Below are positions 8,184-20,122 of a DNA stretch of 64,000 nt, in pieces. The stretch is from Thermoanaerobaculia bacterium. GTDB taxonomy: Bacteria; Acidobacteriota; Thermoanaerobaculia; Multivoradales; JAHEKO01. The DNA is taken from NCBI GenBank assembly GCA_947259925.1, contig CAMYOG010000053.1, positions 1-64,000 of the forward strand. Direction: 5' to 3'. The translations under genes were made by a program, and so were the position numbers. The notes beneath the pieces were generated by a model. The model saw nothing but the letters and a program-made list of their open reading frames with translations, made no database searches and had not been told where the DNA came from. The stretch's first letter is position 1. Each line of letters begins with the position of its first letter.

Positions 8184-9211
8184 CCGTCGATCACAAGCCT
8201 TCCGCACTGGCGTACCCCTCCAAGAACGCGCCGGTACCCTCCGCTACGCAGTACCTCGGGCTGGTCGCCGACAAGCTGGCCCAGACCGAGGAGCTCTTTC
8301 GCCGCAACCTCGAGTCGGATGTGCCGTTCATCCAGAGATCGGGGGAGTACATCTTCGCCGGCGGCGGCAAGCGCATCCGCCCCGCGATGCTGCTGCTGTG
8401 CGCCCGCCTGCTCGGACGCGACAGCGACGAGGAGGTCACCTACGGCGCGGTGGTCGAGCTGATCCACAACGCGACCCTGATCCACGACGACATCATCGAT
8501 CACTCCACTCTCCGCCGCGGCCGCGAGACGGTCAACCAGAGATGGGGTAACGGCCTCACCGTGCTGCTCGGCGACTGGCTCTACACGACGTCGATGCGGA
8601 TGGCGATCGAGCACGGCAACATCGAGGTTATCCGGGTGCTGTGCGACGGCGTTCTGCGGATGACCGAGGGCGAGCTCCTGGCACTGCAACGCCTGGCCAA
8701 GATCGACCTCAGCGTCGACGAGTACCTCGAGATCACCCAGCGCAAGACGGCGCAGCTGTTCGCGGCGGCGTGCTCGATCCCGGCGGTGATGCAGCCGCAG
8801 CGGAAGGAGCTGTTCGAGCCCCTGAGCCGTTACGGCCGATCGCTCGGTATCTGCTTTCAGCTGGTCGATGACCTGCTCGACTTCACCGGCCGCGAGTCCG
8901 AGCTCGGCAAGCCGGTGCTCTCGGATCTCAAGGAAGGTCGACTGACGCTGCCCCTGATCCTGCTCCTGCCGCGAGTCGATGCCGACGCGCGAGCGCTGAT
9001 CCAGCAGGTGCTCGACGACCGCGGGTTCGACCGCGTGGCCCCGGAGCAGATTCTCGAGCTGGTCGAAGCCCAGGGAACGGTGGACGAGGCCTACGCGCTG
9101 GCGGTCGAGTACGCCGACCAAGCGCGTCAGGCCCTAGACGCCCTCCCCGGCGGCGACGCTCGCGAGGCGCTCGAGTTCGCGCCGGATTTCGTCCTCGACC
9201 GGCGGTCGTAA
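8180..9211 (+). CDS. Polyprenyl diphosphate synthase (octaprenyl/heptaprenyl type)
   Basis: A 343-residue trans-prenyltransferase that condenses isopentenyl diphosphate onto allylic diphosphates to make long isoprenoid chains, most likely a quinone side chain. Both aspartate-rich motifs are present: DDIID at residues 103-107 and DDLLD at 230-234. GGGKRIRPAM, the RRGRETVN loop and GKPVLSDLKEGRLTLP are also present. The chain length of the product cannot be read reliably. The GTG start overlaps the preceding stop (GTGA). The last 78 bases overlap, antisense, the 3' end of the convergent gene at 9134-10258. Confidence 0.93.
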   Translation: MTVDHKPSALAYPSKNAPVPSATQYLGLVADKLAQTEELFRRNLESDVPFIQRSGEYIFAGGGKRIRPAMLLLCARLLGRDSDEEVTYGAVVELIHNATLIHDDIIDHSTLRRGRETVNQRWGNGLTVLLGDWLYTTSMRMAIEHGNIEVIRVLCDGVLRMTEGELLALQRLAKIDLSVDEYLEITQRKTAQLFAAACSIPAVMQPQRKELFEPLSRYGRSLGICFQLVDDLLDFTGRESELGKPVLSDLKEGRLTLPLILLLPRVDADARALIQQVLDDRGFDRVAPEQILELVEAQGTVDEAYALAVEYADQARQALDALPGGDAREALEFAPDFVLDRRS

Positions 9212-10258
9212 CCGGAGCGCCTCGAGTCCGAAGACGCCTTGGTGCGGAGCCGCCTCGGCGAGCGCCTGCTCGGCGAACTCGGGCACGATCGGCAGGACCC
9301 GGGCACCGACCATCTCGGCGGTAGCAATGGCGGTCAGGTAGCGGAAGCGCCGCGGCCGGGTGTCGCTCCAAGACTTGCGGCCGACCGGGTTGAGCAGGTA
9401 GGCGACCGGCCGGTCGACCGCCGGGTCCGGCCGCTCGACGCCGAGGAAGATCAGCGCCTTGGCTCCTTCCTTGCGGCCGAAGACGACGTTGGGGTAGCCG
9501 ACCACCTCGCGTCCCCAGTCGAAGGTGACCGCGCGGCCGAGGGGTGGCGAGCTGACGTTTGGGGGATCCAGCTCCCGCCACTGCCCACCGGTCGCGTCCG
9601 ACAGCGCTCGCGGAGCATGGCGCACGTCGGCCAGCGACACCAGGTCCGCGAATCCGAGCGTGGGCGGCCCGATCCGCGGTAGTCCCCAACGGCCGGTCGG
9701 CGGCGCCGACAAGGAGATCGCCGATTCGACCTCGGCGGTCGCTCCCCCGGGCGTGAGCAGCTTGTCGGTGTAGGCACGGACGACACTCCAGGTGTCGTCG
9801 GTTCCGAGCCTGAGCGGCTCTTCGCCCTCGATCTCGAGATCGAGCAGAAACCCACCGACGCCACGGCCGCTGCGCAGCTCGGCGGCTACGCGGTTGACGC
9901 CGGGCTCGAGCAGATAGCCGACCTCGAAGGTCGACATCGGCTCGCCGTCGCGATAGCTGCCGCTGCCCACCAGCTCGCCATTGAGGTAGAGGAAGAAATC
10001 CTCGTCCGCGCGGCAGGAGATCCGCGCCCGGCCCGGGTAGCCGCCCAGCTCGAAGTCGCGGAAGACGAAGAACGAGACGCCACCGTTCGATTCGCCGGTC
10101 TCGGCCCAGATCCACTGCGCCGCGCCGGTCGGTGCCCAGAAGCGACCGTAGGCGCTACGCAGACCGCGCTCGGCGATCGCCAGCACCGGCAACGCGAGTA
10201 CCAGCAGCACCCAGAGCGTGCGGGAACCACCGAGTGCGCGGACCTGGCGAGCGGCCAT
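9134..10258 (-). CDS. Membrane-anchored protein with rhamnosidase-type beta-sandwich, unknown function
   Basis: A 374-residue protein. An N-terminal hydrophobic helix (LWVLLVLALPVLAIA, about residues 14-28) suggests an anchor or uncleaved signal. The next 130 residues (AQWIWAETGE, FFVFRDFELGGYPGRARISCRADEDFFLYLNG, LLEPGVNRVAAEL) resemble the jelly-roll N-terminal domain of bacterial alpha-L-rhamnosidases, but no catalytic alpha/alpha barrel follows. The C-terminal 200 residues are unrecognised. The gene is convergent with the polyprenyl synthase and overlaps its coding end by 78 bases. It has no strong operon partner. A carbohydrate-related role is only a guess. Confidence 0.7.
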   Translation of the reverse strand: MAARQVRALGGSRTLWVLLVLALPVLAIAERGLRSAYGRFWAPTGAAQWIWAETGESNGGVSFFVFRDFELGGYPGRARISCRADEDFFLYLNGELVGSGSYRDGEPMSTFEVGYLLEPGVNRVAAELRSGRGVGGFLLDLEIEGEEPLRLGTDDTWSVVRAYTDKLLTPGGATAEVESAISLSAPPTGRWGLPRIGPPTLGFADLVSLADVRHAPRALSDATGGQWRELDPPNVSSPPLGRAVTFDWGREVVGYPNVVFGRKEGAKALIFLGVERPDPAVDRPVAYLLNPVGRKSWSDTRPRRFRYLTAIATAEMVGARVLPIVPEFAEQALAEAAPHQGVFGLEALRLRPPVEDEIRRELERLASVAAGEGV

Positions 10259-10322
10259 CGGCAGATTCTAAATCGCCCGGAGGGTTTGTGCCCGCCTGGC
10301 TTTTCCGCCAGAATCGCGCTCG

Positions 10323-10778
10323 GTGACGTCTCGGAGCGAGCTCGACCTCGGCGCGGCGGCCCCACAGGCGGCCATCGCCGCACTGGTCATCCTGGTGGCA
10401 GCGCTCCTGACTGCCGTCGTCCGCTACCGTCCCGACCCGGCGGTTCAGGCCGTGAGTGCCCCAACTACCCGGGTTCTGGGCGAGGCACACCTGCCGTCAC
10501 CGACCGCGGCGGCCCTGATCGACGCGATTCCGTGGGGCCGAATCGAGCGGATCGAGACCGCCGGCGGCACGCTGCGACCGCTGCCGGTGCCGCGCGAGAC
10601 ACCGGTCCTGCTGGAGCTCCCCGCTGGAGAGTGGCGCGTCGCGCTGTCGAATCCGAGCTTCGAGGGAGAGCTGATCTGCGACTTCACCCTCATCGACGGC
10701 GCTCGGCACGACTGCCTGGTCGAGTTCGAGCGTCTCTCCGTCGACCAGTATTTCAAAGACATCGGGTGGTGGCGGTGA
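10323..10778 (+). CDS. Small single-pass membrane protein, unknown function
   Basis: A 151-residue protein from a GTG at 10323. One membrane helix lies near residues 15-33 (AAIAALVILVAALLTAVV). The remainder is predicted periplasmic and ends with a beta-rich stretch (TPVLLELPAGEWRVALSNPSFEGELICDFTLIDG) resembling a PEGA-type surface domain, although that match is weak. It overlaps the next gene by four bases (GTGA), implying coupled translation with the TPR/coiled-coil protein downstream. The pair probably acts together. Confidence 0.72.
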   Translation: MTSRSELDLGAAAPQAAIAALVILVAALLTAVVRYRPDPAVQAVSAPTTRVLGEAHLPSPTAAALIDAIPWGRIERIETAGGTLRPLPVPRETPVLLELPAGEWRVALSNPSFEGELICDFTLIDGARHDCLVEFERLSVDQYFKDIGWWR

Positions 10779-12034
10779 GCGGCACCGGTCGCGTATGGGA
10801 GAGAGCTTCCGCGAGGCGTCGGCTGCTCGTCGGCCTGCTCGGCGTGATGCTGCTCGCGGCGCCGATCGCCGCCGGGCTCCGCGACGTCTACGGCCGCGCG
10901 CTCGACGCCATGGAGGCTGGTGACTGGCAGCACGCCGAGCGCCTGTTCAAGGAGGCGGTCGCGATCCGGTCGGAAGAGGCACGGCGGCTCCCGCTCCGAC
11001 GCATCTTCCGACCCTACCTGCCGCACTACTACCTCGGAGCGGTGCTCGCCGGCCAGGGCGACTGCCGCGGAGCGCTCGCGGAATGGACGCTGTCGAGCCA
11101 GCACCGAGCGATCACCGCCGCCGGGCTCGCCGGAGAGCTCGCCCGCCGCCGTACGGCGTGCGAAGACCGCCTCGCCCGGTTGACCGAGCTCCAGATCGAG
11201 ATCCGGGCCGAGTTCGGTGTGATCGCGGAGAAATCGCAGCGCCTCGCCGATCCGGGTCGCGCTCACCTGCTCCGATTCGGCTACGAGAGCGGCTTCGGAT
11301 CGCTCGGCCAGCGCCTGGAGTCGGCGCAGGCGTCGCTGGCCGAAGCGCGCTCGCAGCTCGCTCGGGCCGAGGCGAACCAGGATCCCGAGCTGGCCGAGGC
11401 CACGCTGCAGCTGGCCCGCGAGACCTCTCTGCTGCTCGACGAGGCGCTCGAGGAGTTCGACCGGGTGGCCGAGCGGTTCGCCGCAGCCCGCACCGAGCGG
11501 CTGGAGCGTAGCGGCGAGGTGCGCGACCTGGCGTTGGAGGTCCGCGGGCTGTTGCGCGGGCGCAGTCCCCTGCCGCCGGTGCTACGCGGCCGGCGGCAGG
11601 AGATCGAGTCGCTGCTGTCGGTCGCCACCGACCTACCGGCAAGCGTCACGCTCGAGCAGATCGACGGGCTCGAGCGCCGGCTCGAGACCTTCCATCGCCA
11701 GTTGCAGAGCTCTGCGCCGCCGCCGCCAGGAGCTCTCCGCTCGGGCGCGATCGCCTTCTTGCGCGCCGACTACGAGTTGGTTCTGGAGCGCCTCGACGAG
11801 ATCCCCTACAGTGATGACAAGACCCGCGCCCATTGCCTGCTGCTGCGGTCGGCCGCGGCCTTCGCCCTGCACGTAGCCGGCGGCGAGGTCGAATCGGAGC
11901 TGCTCGAGCGGGCCCGCGAAGACGTGCTCGCCGCCAAGGCGAGCGACCCCGACCTGGAGCCGGCCGAGAGCGCGTTCTCACCCCGGTTCGTGCGTTTCTT
12001 CGAAGCTGTCTCGGCGGCCGTGCCCGGCGCCTGA
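10775..12034 (+). CDS. Membrane-anchored TPR / coiled-coil protein, unknown function
   Basis: A 419-residue protein from the GTG at 10775, which overlaps the previous stop by 4 bases. A hydrophobic segment (RLLVGLLGVMLLAAPIAAGL) near residues 15-35 anchors or exports it. It continues with a TPR-like helix pair (ALDAMEAGDWQHAERLFKEAV, then HYYLGAVLAGQGDCRGALAEW). A long Ala/Glu/Arg-rich helical region with coiled-coil character follows (about residues 125-260), and the C-terminal helices begin IAFLRADYELVLERLDEIPY. Similar proteins can serve as scaffolds in envelope or kinase-linked complexes, but no specific role is evident. Confidence 0.75.
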   Translation: MSGTGRVWERASARRRLLVGLLGVMLLAAPIAAGLRDVYGRALDAMEAGDWQHAERLFKEAVAIRSEEARRLPLRRIFRPYLPHYYLGAVLAGQGDCRGALAEWTLSSQHRAITAAGLAGELARRRTACEDRLARLTELQIEIRAEFGVIAEKSQRLADPGRAHLLRFGYESGFGSLGQRLESAQASLAEARSQLARAEANQDPELAEATLQLARETSLLLDEALEEFDRVAERFAAARTERLERSGEVRDLALEVRGLLRGRSPLPPVLRGRRQEIESLLSVATDLPASVTLEQIDGLERRLETFHRQLQSSAPPPPGALRSGAIAFLRADYELVLERLDEIPYSDDKTRAHCLLLRSAAAFALHVAGGEVESELLERAREDVLAAKASDPDLEPAESAFSPRFVRFFEAVSAAVPGA

Positions 12035-12053
12035 GAGCAGGAGACCAACCCGC

Positions 12054-13406
12054 ATGAGCAAGAACGGTCACGACAACATCAAGCGCTTCATGCGCGGCCT
12101 GATCAAGAGGAATCCGGGCGAGCCCGAGTTCCATCAGGCGGTGCACGAGGTGGCCGAGAGCCTTCTGCCCTTCATCCGCGAGCATCGGGAGTACCGGCGC
12201 GCCCGGATCCTCGAGCGCATGACCGAGCCCGACCGGATCGTGATCTTCAGGGTCACCTGGGAGGACGACCGCGGCCGCTTTCGCGCCAACCGCGCCTGGC
12301 GCGTCCAGTTCAACAACTCGATCGGCCCGTACAAGGGCGGCCTGCGCTTCCACCCCAAAGTCAACCTGAGCGTGCTCAAGTTCCTCGGCTTCGAGCAGAC
12401 CTTCAAGAACAGTCTCACCGGCCTGCCGATCGGCGGTGCCAAGGGCGGCTCGAACTTCAATCCCAAGGGCAAGAGCGACCGCGAGGTGATGCGATTCTGT
12501 CAGTCGCTGATGCTCGAGCTGCATCGGCACATCGGCGACGACATCGACGTGCCGGCGGGCGACATCGGCGTCGGGCGCCGAGAGATCAGCTACCTGTTCG
12601 GCCAGTTCAAGCGCCTCCAGAACCGGTTCGCCGGCATCCTGACCGGCAAGGGCCTCTCCTTCGGCGGCAGCCTGATCCGCACCGAGGCGACCGGCTACGG
12701 CTCGGTCTACTTCATGGAGAAGATGCTCGCCCATCGCGGTGAGGACCTCGAGGGCAAGACGTGTGTCGTCTCCGGCTCGGGCAACGTCGCCCTCTACACC
12801 ATCGAGAAGTTGAGTCAGCTGGGCGCCAGGGTTGTGGCGGCCTCGGACTCGGGCGGTTTCGTGCACGATCCGCAGGGGATTCGCGACGAGAAGCTCGAGT
12901 GGCTGAAGAGCCTCAAGGAGGCTCGGCGAGGCCGGATCAGCGAGTACGCGGAGGAGTTCGGCTGCGACTACCACGCCGGCAAGCGCCCGTGGGGAGTACG
13001 GTGTGACCTCGCCTTCCCCTCGGCCACCCAGAACGAGATCCGCGGCGACGACGCCAAGGCCCTGCTCGACAACGGCCTACTCGGGCTCTCCGAGGGCGCC
13101 AACATGCCGAGCACCGTCGAGGCGCAGCGTCGTTTTCACGCCGCGCGCATCCTGTTCGGCCCGGCCAAAGCGGCCAACGCCGGCGGGGTGGCGGTCTCCG
13201 CTCTCGAACAGAGTCAGAACGCTCTACGGATCTCGTGGTCGCGCGACGAGGTGGACAGCCGGCTCAGAGAGATCATGAAGAACATCCACGAGAAGTGCGT
13301 CCGCTACGGCGAGGAAGACGACGGCTACGTCGACTACGTGCGCGGTGCCAACATCGGCGGCTTCGTCAAGGTCGCCGACGCGATGCTCGCTTACGGGGTT
13401 GTCTGA
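12054..13406 (+). CDS. gdhA: Glutamate dehydrogenase (hexameric, probably NADP-dependent)
   Basis: A 450-residue enzyme of normal length for the reversible amination of 2-oxoglutarate to glutamate. It shows GPYKGGLRFHP, the catalytic-lysine motif LPIGGAKGGSNFNPKGKSD, and DIDVPAGDIGVG. The Rossmann dinucleotide loop is VVSGSGNVALYTIEKL, and the C-terminal NAGGVAVSALEQSQNA is also present. The loop pattern and GdhA-like spacing favour NADP(H), but cofactor choice cannot be settled by eye. The ATG lies 20 bases after the TPR gene with GCAGGAG just upstream. A strong hairpin follows the stop directly. Together with glnA at 53931 it covers both ammonium-assimilation routes. Confidence 0.96.
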   Translation: MSKNGHDNIKRFMRGLIKRNPGEPEFHQAVHEVAESLLPFIREHREYRRARILERMTEPDRIVIFRVTWEDDRGRFRANRAWRVQFNNSIGPYKGGLRFHPKVNLSVLKFLGFEQTFKNSLTGLPIGGAKGGSNFNPKGKSDREVMRFCQSLMLELHRHIGDDIDVPAGDIGVGRREISYLFGQFKRLQNRFAGILTGKGLSFGGSLIRTEATGYGSVYFMEKMLAHRGEDLEGKTCVVSGSGNVALYTIEKLSQLGARVVAASDSGGFVHDPQGIRDEKLEWLKSLKEARRGRISEYAEEFGCDYHAGKRPWGVRCDLAFPSATQNEIRGDDAKALLDNGLLGLSEGANMPSTVEAQRRFHAARILFGPAKAANAGGVAVSALEQSQNALRISWSRDEVDSRLREIMKNIHEKCVRYGEEDDGYVDYVRGANIGGFVKVADAMLAYGVV

Positions 13407-13430
13407 CACAGGGGAGGGCCCTCCCCTGTG
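13407..13430 (+). terminator. Hairpin terminator after gdhA
   Basis: A perfect 24-base palindrome (CACAGGGGAGGG followed by its complement) starts on the base after the gdhA stop. It sits between convergent genes and has no clear T-run on the plus side, so it may act bidirectionally or as an mRNA-stabilising end. Confidence 0.6.
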
Positions 13431-13485
13431 TACCCCTCCTATCGGATAGGCGGCCGCGGTTCCCCGATTGGCAACTGCCGCTTCG

Positions 13486-14217
13486 TCAGTCGCCTACGTC
13501 GATCAACTCGAGGACGTCGTCGAAGACCAGTCCGACGTTCGGGCAGTAGATCTTGAAGCTGAACTCCCCCGGTCCGTCGAGCGGCGAGCTCTCTTTCACC
13601 ATCACGCACTCGGTGAAGACGCCTGCAGCGGTCGGCATGGTGATCTGATCCTCCACGTGCCGCGCCCGATCCATGGCGACCCCGGGTGCCGTCTCCTGGT
13701 GGTAGCGCGATCCGAGCAGGAAGGTGCCGGGCATGATGATCCCGGGCCGGGCGCCGTCGACACCGGCGCGCCAGGCGCCGTCGTGGTCGACGATCTCCCC
13801 GTCCTCGTAATCGTCGACGTCCTCGCCGAAGTAGTAGACGTCGCCGGTCTCGCGGCAGATGGCGAACCAGTTCCGCGACACCTCGACGAGCTCGCCGTCG
13901 ACCCATTCGCGCTCCTCGATCACGCGCGCCCTGACCGAGACGGTCACGCCGCGCGGGCTCTCGAACGTCACCCGCTCGGTGCGACGCAGGGTGGTCATGA
14001 TCACTTCGATCTCTTCCCCGTCCTCTTCGCCTTCCAGGGTCACCTGGCGACCGGGGATCAGCGGGAAGTACGGATTCTGCGCGCCCCGCGCTCGCCAGGT
14101 GCACTCCTCGAGCCGGAAGCGGTCGGTGAACCCGTCGCGGCCGGCCGCGGCGGCGATCGGCAGTAGCAACGGGGCGACAGAGAGCACACAAACAGCCTTC
14201 ATGAGTCGCTTCATCAT
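13486..14217 (-). CDS. Secreted protein of unknown function
   Basis: A 243-residue protein with a clear signal peptide (KRLMKAVCVLSVAPLLLPIAAAA, first 25 residues). The mature part is beta-rich and acidic: FRLEECTWRARGAQNPYFPLIPGRQVTLEG, VVEREW-like strands, ICRETGDVYYFGEDVDDYE, and FSFKIYCPNVGLVFDDVLELIDVGD at the C-terminus. This organisation resembles uncharacterised secreted proteins of environmental bacteria, and I can name no family. It is followed downstream by gdhA's convergent hairpin, and upstream lies a second secreted protein on the same strand, 85 bases away, perhaps co-transcribed. Confidence 0.8.
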   Translation of the reverse strand: MMKRLMKAVCVLSVAPLLLPIAAAAGRDGFTDRFRLEECTWRARGAQNPYFPLIPGRQVTLEGEEDGEEIEVIMTTLRRTERVTFESPRGVTVSVRARVIEEREWVDGELVEVSRNWFAICRETGDVYYFGEDVDDYEDGEIVDHDGAWRAGVDGARPGIIMPGTFLLGSRYHQETAPGVAMDRARHVEDQITMPTAAGVFTECVMVKESSPLDGPGEFSFKIYCPNVGLVFDDVLELIDVGD

Positions 14218-14302
14218 CGCAGTCTCCTCGGGACTCCTGCGGTGGCGACCGCCGGCCCGCCGACCAGAGCGGCAGGGCCGAGCGGCCTGGTGCGGACGGT
14301 GG

Positions 14303-15007
14303 CTACTCGATCGAGAATTCGGTCTCCGAGATCGTCTGGTTGCCGCTGTCCTCGATCGCCAGCACCTCCCACTTGCACTCGTCCGCGTCCTCCTGGCCGA
14401 GCATCTCGGGCGGCACGGTGATGCTGGTGACGGCGGCTCCGACCAGCGTGCTCAGCTTGGTGAACTCGGGCTCCTCGCACTCGATGACCACCTCGTAGCC
14501 GACGATCTCGCTGCCCGGCGGGTCGGCGACCGGCTCCCAGCTGAAGACCGCGTCGTCGGGATCCACCTCTTCGCCGTCGACCGGCGAGATCTGGACCGGA
14601 GCGTCCGGGAGCCGATGCGTCAGCCTCGCCTTGCCTACCAGCCTACGGCCCTCCGTGGTCGCGCCCCGGAACCGGTAGAGACCCTGGGGGAAGAGCTCGA
14701 GCAGCTCCTCGAGCGACTGCTCTTCGAACGACGGCTCGGCGCTCTCGAAGAAGAACTCCGTGATCCCCTGGAAGCCGACACTGTTCTCGGCCAAAACACT
14801 GAACTCGACGCCGTTGGGGCCGGTCATCTGCATCGTGTCCCAGCCCTCGCCGTCGAGAAAGACGTGGATGCCGGCGTCGCCGTCGGTGGCGTTGATCTCG
14901 ATGTAGATCGCGGTGTCGTCCAGCCTCTTGGCCAGTGCCTCGGGTGGTGCCCCGAGGGCAAGCACAGCGATCGCGGCTACAGCAACCATACTCCTGGTGG
15001 TGCGCAT
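14303..15007 (-). CDS. Secreted protein with fibronectin-like domain, unknown function
   Basis: A 234-residue protein from the ATG at 15007, which has a good ribosome site (GGAGGACGAGAG) and begins a signal peptide ending at EALA near residue 25. The N-terminal half starts DTAIYIEINATDGDAGIHVFLDGEGW. The C-terminal half (VQISPVDGEEVDPDDAVFSWEPVADPPGSEIVGYEVVIE) reads as a fibronectin type III-like fold. It is the first gene of a possible two-gene minus-strand unit with the secreted protein at 13486. No enzymatic motif is seen. Confidence 0.8.
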   Translation of the reverse strand: MRTTRSMVAVAAIAVLALGAPPEALAKRLDDTAIYIEINATDGDAGIHVFLDGEGWDTMQMTGPNGVEFSVLAENSVGFQGITEFFFESAEPSFEEQSLEELLELFPQGLYRFRGATTEGRRLVGKARLTHRLPDAPVQISPVDGEEVDPDDAVFSWEPVADPPGSEIVGYEVVIECEEPEFTKLSTLVGAAVTSITVPPEMLGQEDADECKWEVLAIEDSGNQTISETEFSIE

Positions 15008-15141
15008 CTCTCGTCCTCCGTTCTTGGATGCGGAATGTCGAATTGAAGGCCTCCTATCGGCCTCCTGACCCCTTGGATGCACACTCGCCGGGAATCCTTC
15101 GGCAGGTTTGACTCCACCGGCAGCCCAGAGTACTCTGGGCC

Positions 15142-18470
<3,329 letters not shown>

Positions 18471-18474
<4 letters not shown>

Positions 18475-19448
18475 CCGACTCGCCCGGCCGGGCGAAGCGC
18501 GATGTCGCCCGCCAGGTACTCGAGACCGAAGCGCGCGCTGTCGAAGGGCTGATCGAGCAGCTCGACGAGACCTTCGATCGGGCGGTCGAGATCCTGGCCG
18601 CCTGTCGCGGACGCGTCGTATGTAGCGGTATGGGCAAGAGCGGCCTGGTGATGAAGAAGGTGGCGGCGACCTTCTCTTCGACCGGCACCCCGGCGCTCTT
18701 CCTCCACCCCGCCGAGGCCGTGCATGGCGATCTGGGCATGCTGACCGAGGACGACGTCGTGCTGGCGGCGTCCTACTCGGGCGCCACCTCCGAGCTGGTG
18801 CGGCTGGTCGACACCGTGCGCCGCCTGGGCGTCCGGCTGATCGTCATGACCGGCAAGGCGGACAGCCCGCTCGCTCGCCACGCCGACCTGCACCTACCGG
18901 TGGCAATCGACAAGGAGGCGTGCCCGCTCAACCTGGCGCCGACCGCTTCGACGACCGCCACCCTGGCGATGGGGGATGCGCTGGCCATGGCGCTGCTCGA
19001 GAGCAAGGGGTTCACCGACGAGGACTTCGCGCGGCTTCACCCCGGCGGCGAGCTGGGCAAGAAACTGCTCAAGGTCGGGCAGCTGATGCACGTCGACGAC
19101 GGGCTGCCGTCGGTAGGCGTCGACGACGCCATGCAGACCGCCTTCCATGAGATGTCCGAGAAGGGCTTCGGGATAACCGCGGTCGTCGAGAGCGACGGGG
19201 CGCTGGTCGGATGCATCAGTGACGGTGACATCCGGAGGCTGCTCGCCGCCGGCCGGGACCTCCGTGACGCCCGGGTCGGCGAGAGCATGACCGAGGGGCC
19301 GCAGACGATCGGTGCCGACGAGCTCGCCTCCGCCGCCCTCAACCGCCTGGAGAGCCACCGCATCACCTCGCTCTTCGTCTGTGAAGAGGGGGATCGGCTC
19401 ATCGGAATCGTGCATCTGCACGACCTCTGGCGCACGGAGATGTTCTAG
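18471..19448 (+). CDS. kdsD: Arabinose-5-phosphate isomerase
   Basis: A 325-residue SIS-CBS protein that converts ribulose-5-phosphate to arabinose-5-phosphate, the first committed sugar of Kdo synthesis. The SIS domain (about residues 35-175) shows RVVCSGMGKSGLVMKKVAATFSSTG and HPAEAVHGDLGM. AASYSGATSELVRL and NLAPTASTTATLAMGDALA follow. Two CBS domains occupy about 205-325. The start is a TTG overlapping the kdsA stop (TTGA). KpsF/GutQ paralogs share this layout, but the cassette context argues for the LPS enzyme. Confidence 0.94.
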
Positions 19449-19528
19449 AGAATGCGGTATCCACCCGGATCGCCGACCGCGGGACCGACCTCCGAAGGCA
19501 TCTTCGACACTCGAGACTGGACCTGGCT

Positions 19529-20074
19529 GTGCCGATCCTGAACGAGGAAGAGCTGGTCCGCCGGGCGTCGGAGCTCGAGTGGATCCTGCTCGATATCGAC
19601 GGCGTAATGACCGACGGGGGTCTCTACTACGACCGCTGGGGACCGGCGTTTCTGCGCTTCGACGTCCGGGACGGTCTCGGCATCCGGCTGGCCCAGAAGG
19701 CAGGACTCAAGATCGGAGCGTTGACCGGCAGATCGGCTCCGGCACTCGATCGCCGAGTGAACGAGCTCGATTTCAACGTCGTGATCAAGGGCTCCGAAGA
19801 CAAGAGTGCCGACTTCGACGCCTTCCTCGAGAAGCAGGGAGTCAGCGCCCGTCGCGTCGCCTTCGCGGGCGACGACCTGCCCGACCTACAGGTCCTGGGA
19901 CGGGCCGGCCTGAGCTTCGCACCAGCCGACGCCGCCCCCGAGGTCCGCGCCGTCGTCCATCAGGTCCTCGACTCGGCCGGCGGAGACGGAGCCGTCCGTG
20001 AGCTCGTCGAGCGGGTGCTGCGAGCTCGCGGCATCTGGGAATCGTTGATCGCCGCCTTCTCCTTCGACGCCTGA
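19529..20074 (+). CDS. kdsC: Kdo-8-phosphate phosphatase
   Basis: A 181-residue HAD-family phosphatase that hydrolyses Kdo-8-phosphate to Kdo. Motif I is ILLDIDGVMTDGGLYYD with both aspartates. It continues with RFDVRDGLGIRLAQKAGLKIGALTGRSAPALDRR, the Lys in IKGSEDKS and motif III AFAGDDLPDLQVLGRAGL. This is the compact C0-type without a cap, as expected for a tetrameric KdsC. The start is a GTG at 19529, 80 bases after kdsD, and the gene is convergent with tatC. No lptC/lptA genes follow, unlike many proteobacteria. Confidence 0.92.
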   Translation: MPILNEEELVRRASELEWILLDIDGVMTDGGLYYDRWGPAFLRFDVRDGLGIRLAQKAGLKIGALTGRSAPALDRRVNELDFNVVIKGSEDKSADFDAFLEKQGVSARRVAFAGDDLPDLQVLGRAGLSFAPADAAPEVRAVVHQVLDSAGGDGAVRELVERVLRARGIWESLIAAFSFDA

Positions 20075-20122
20075 TCCGTCGACCCGGGGACAGGTGGCCG
20101 ACTCCGCGAGTTGCGTATCCTG

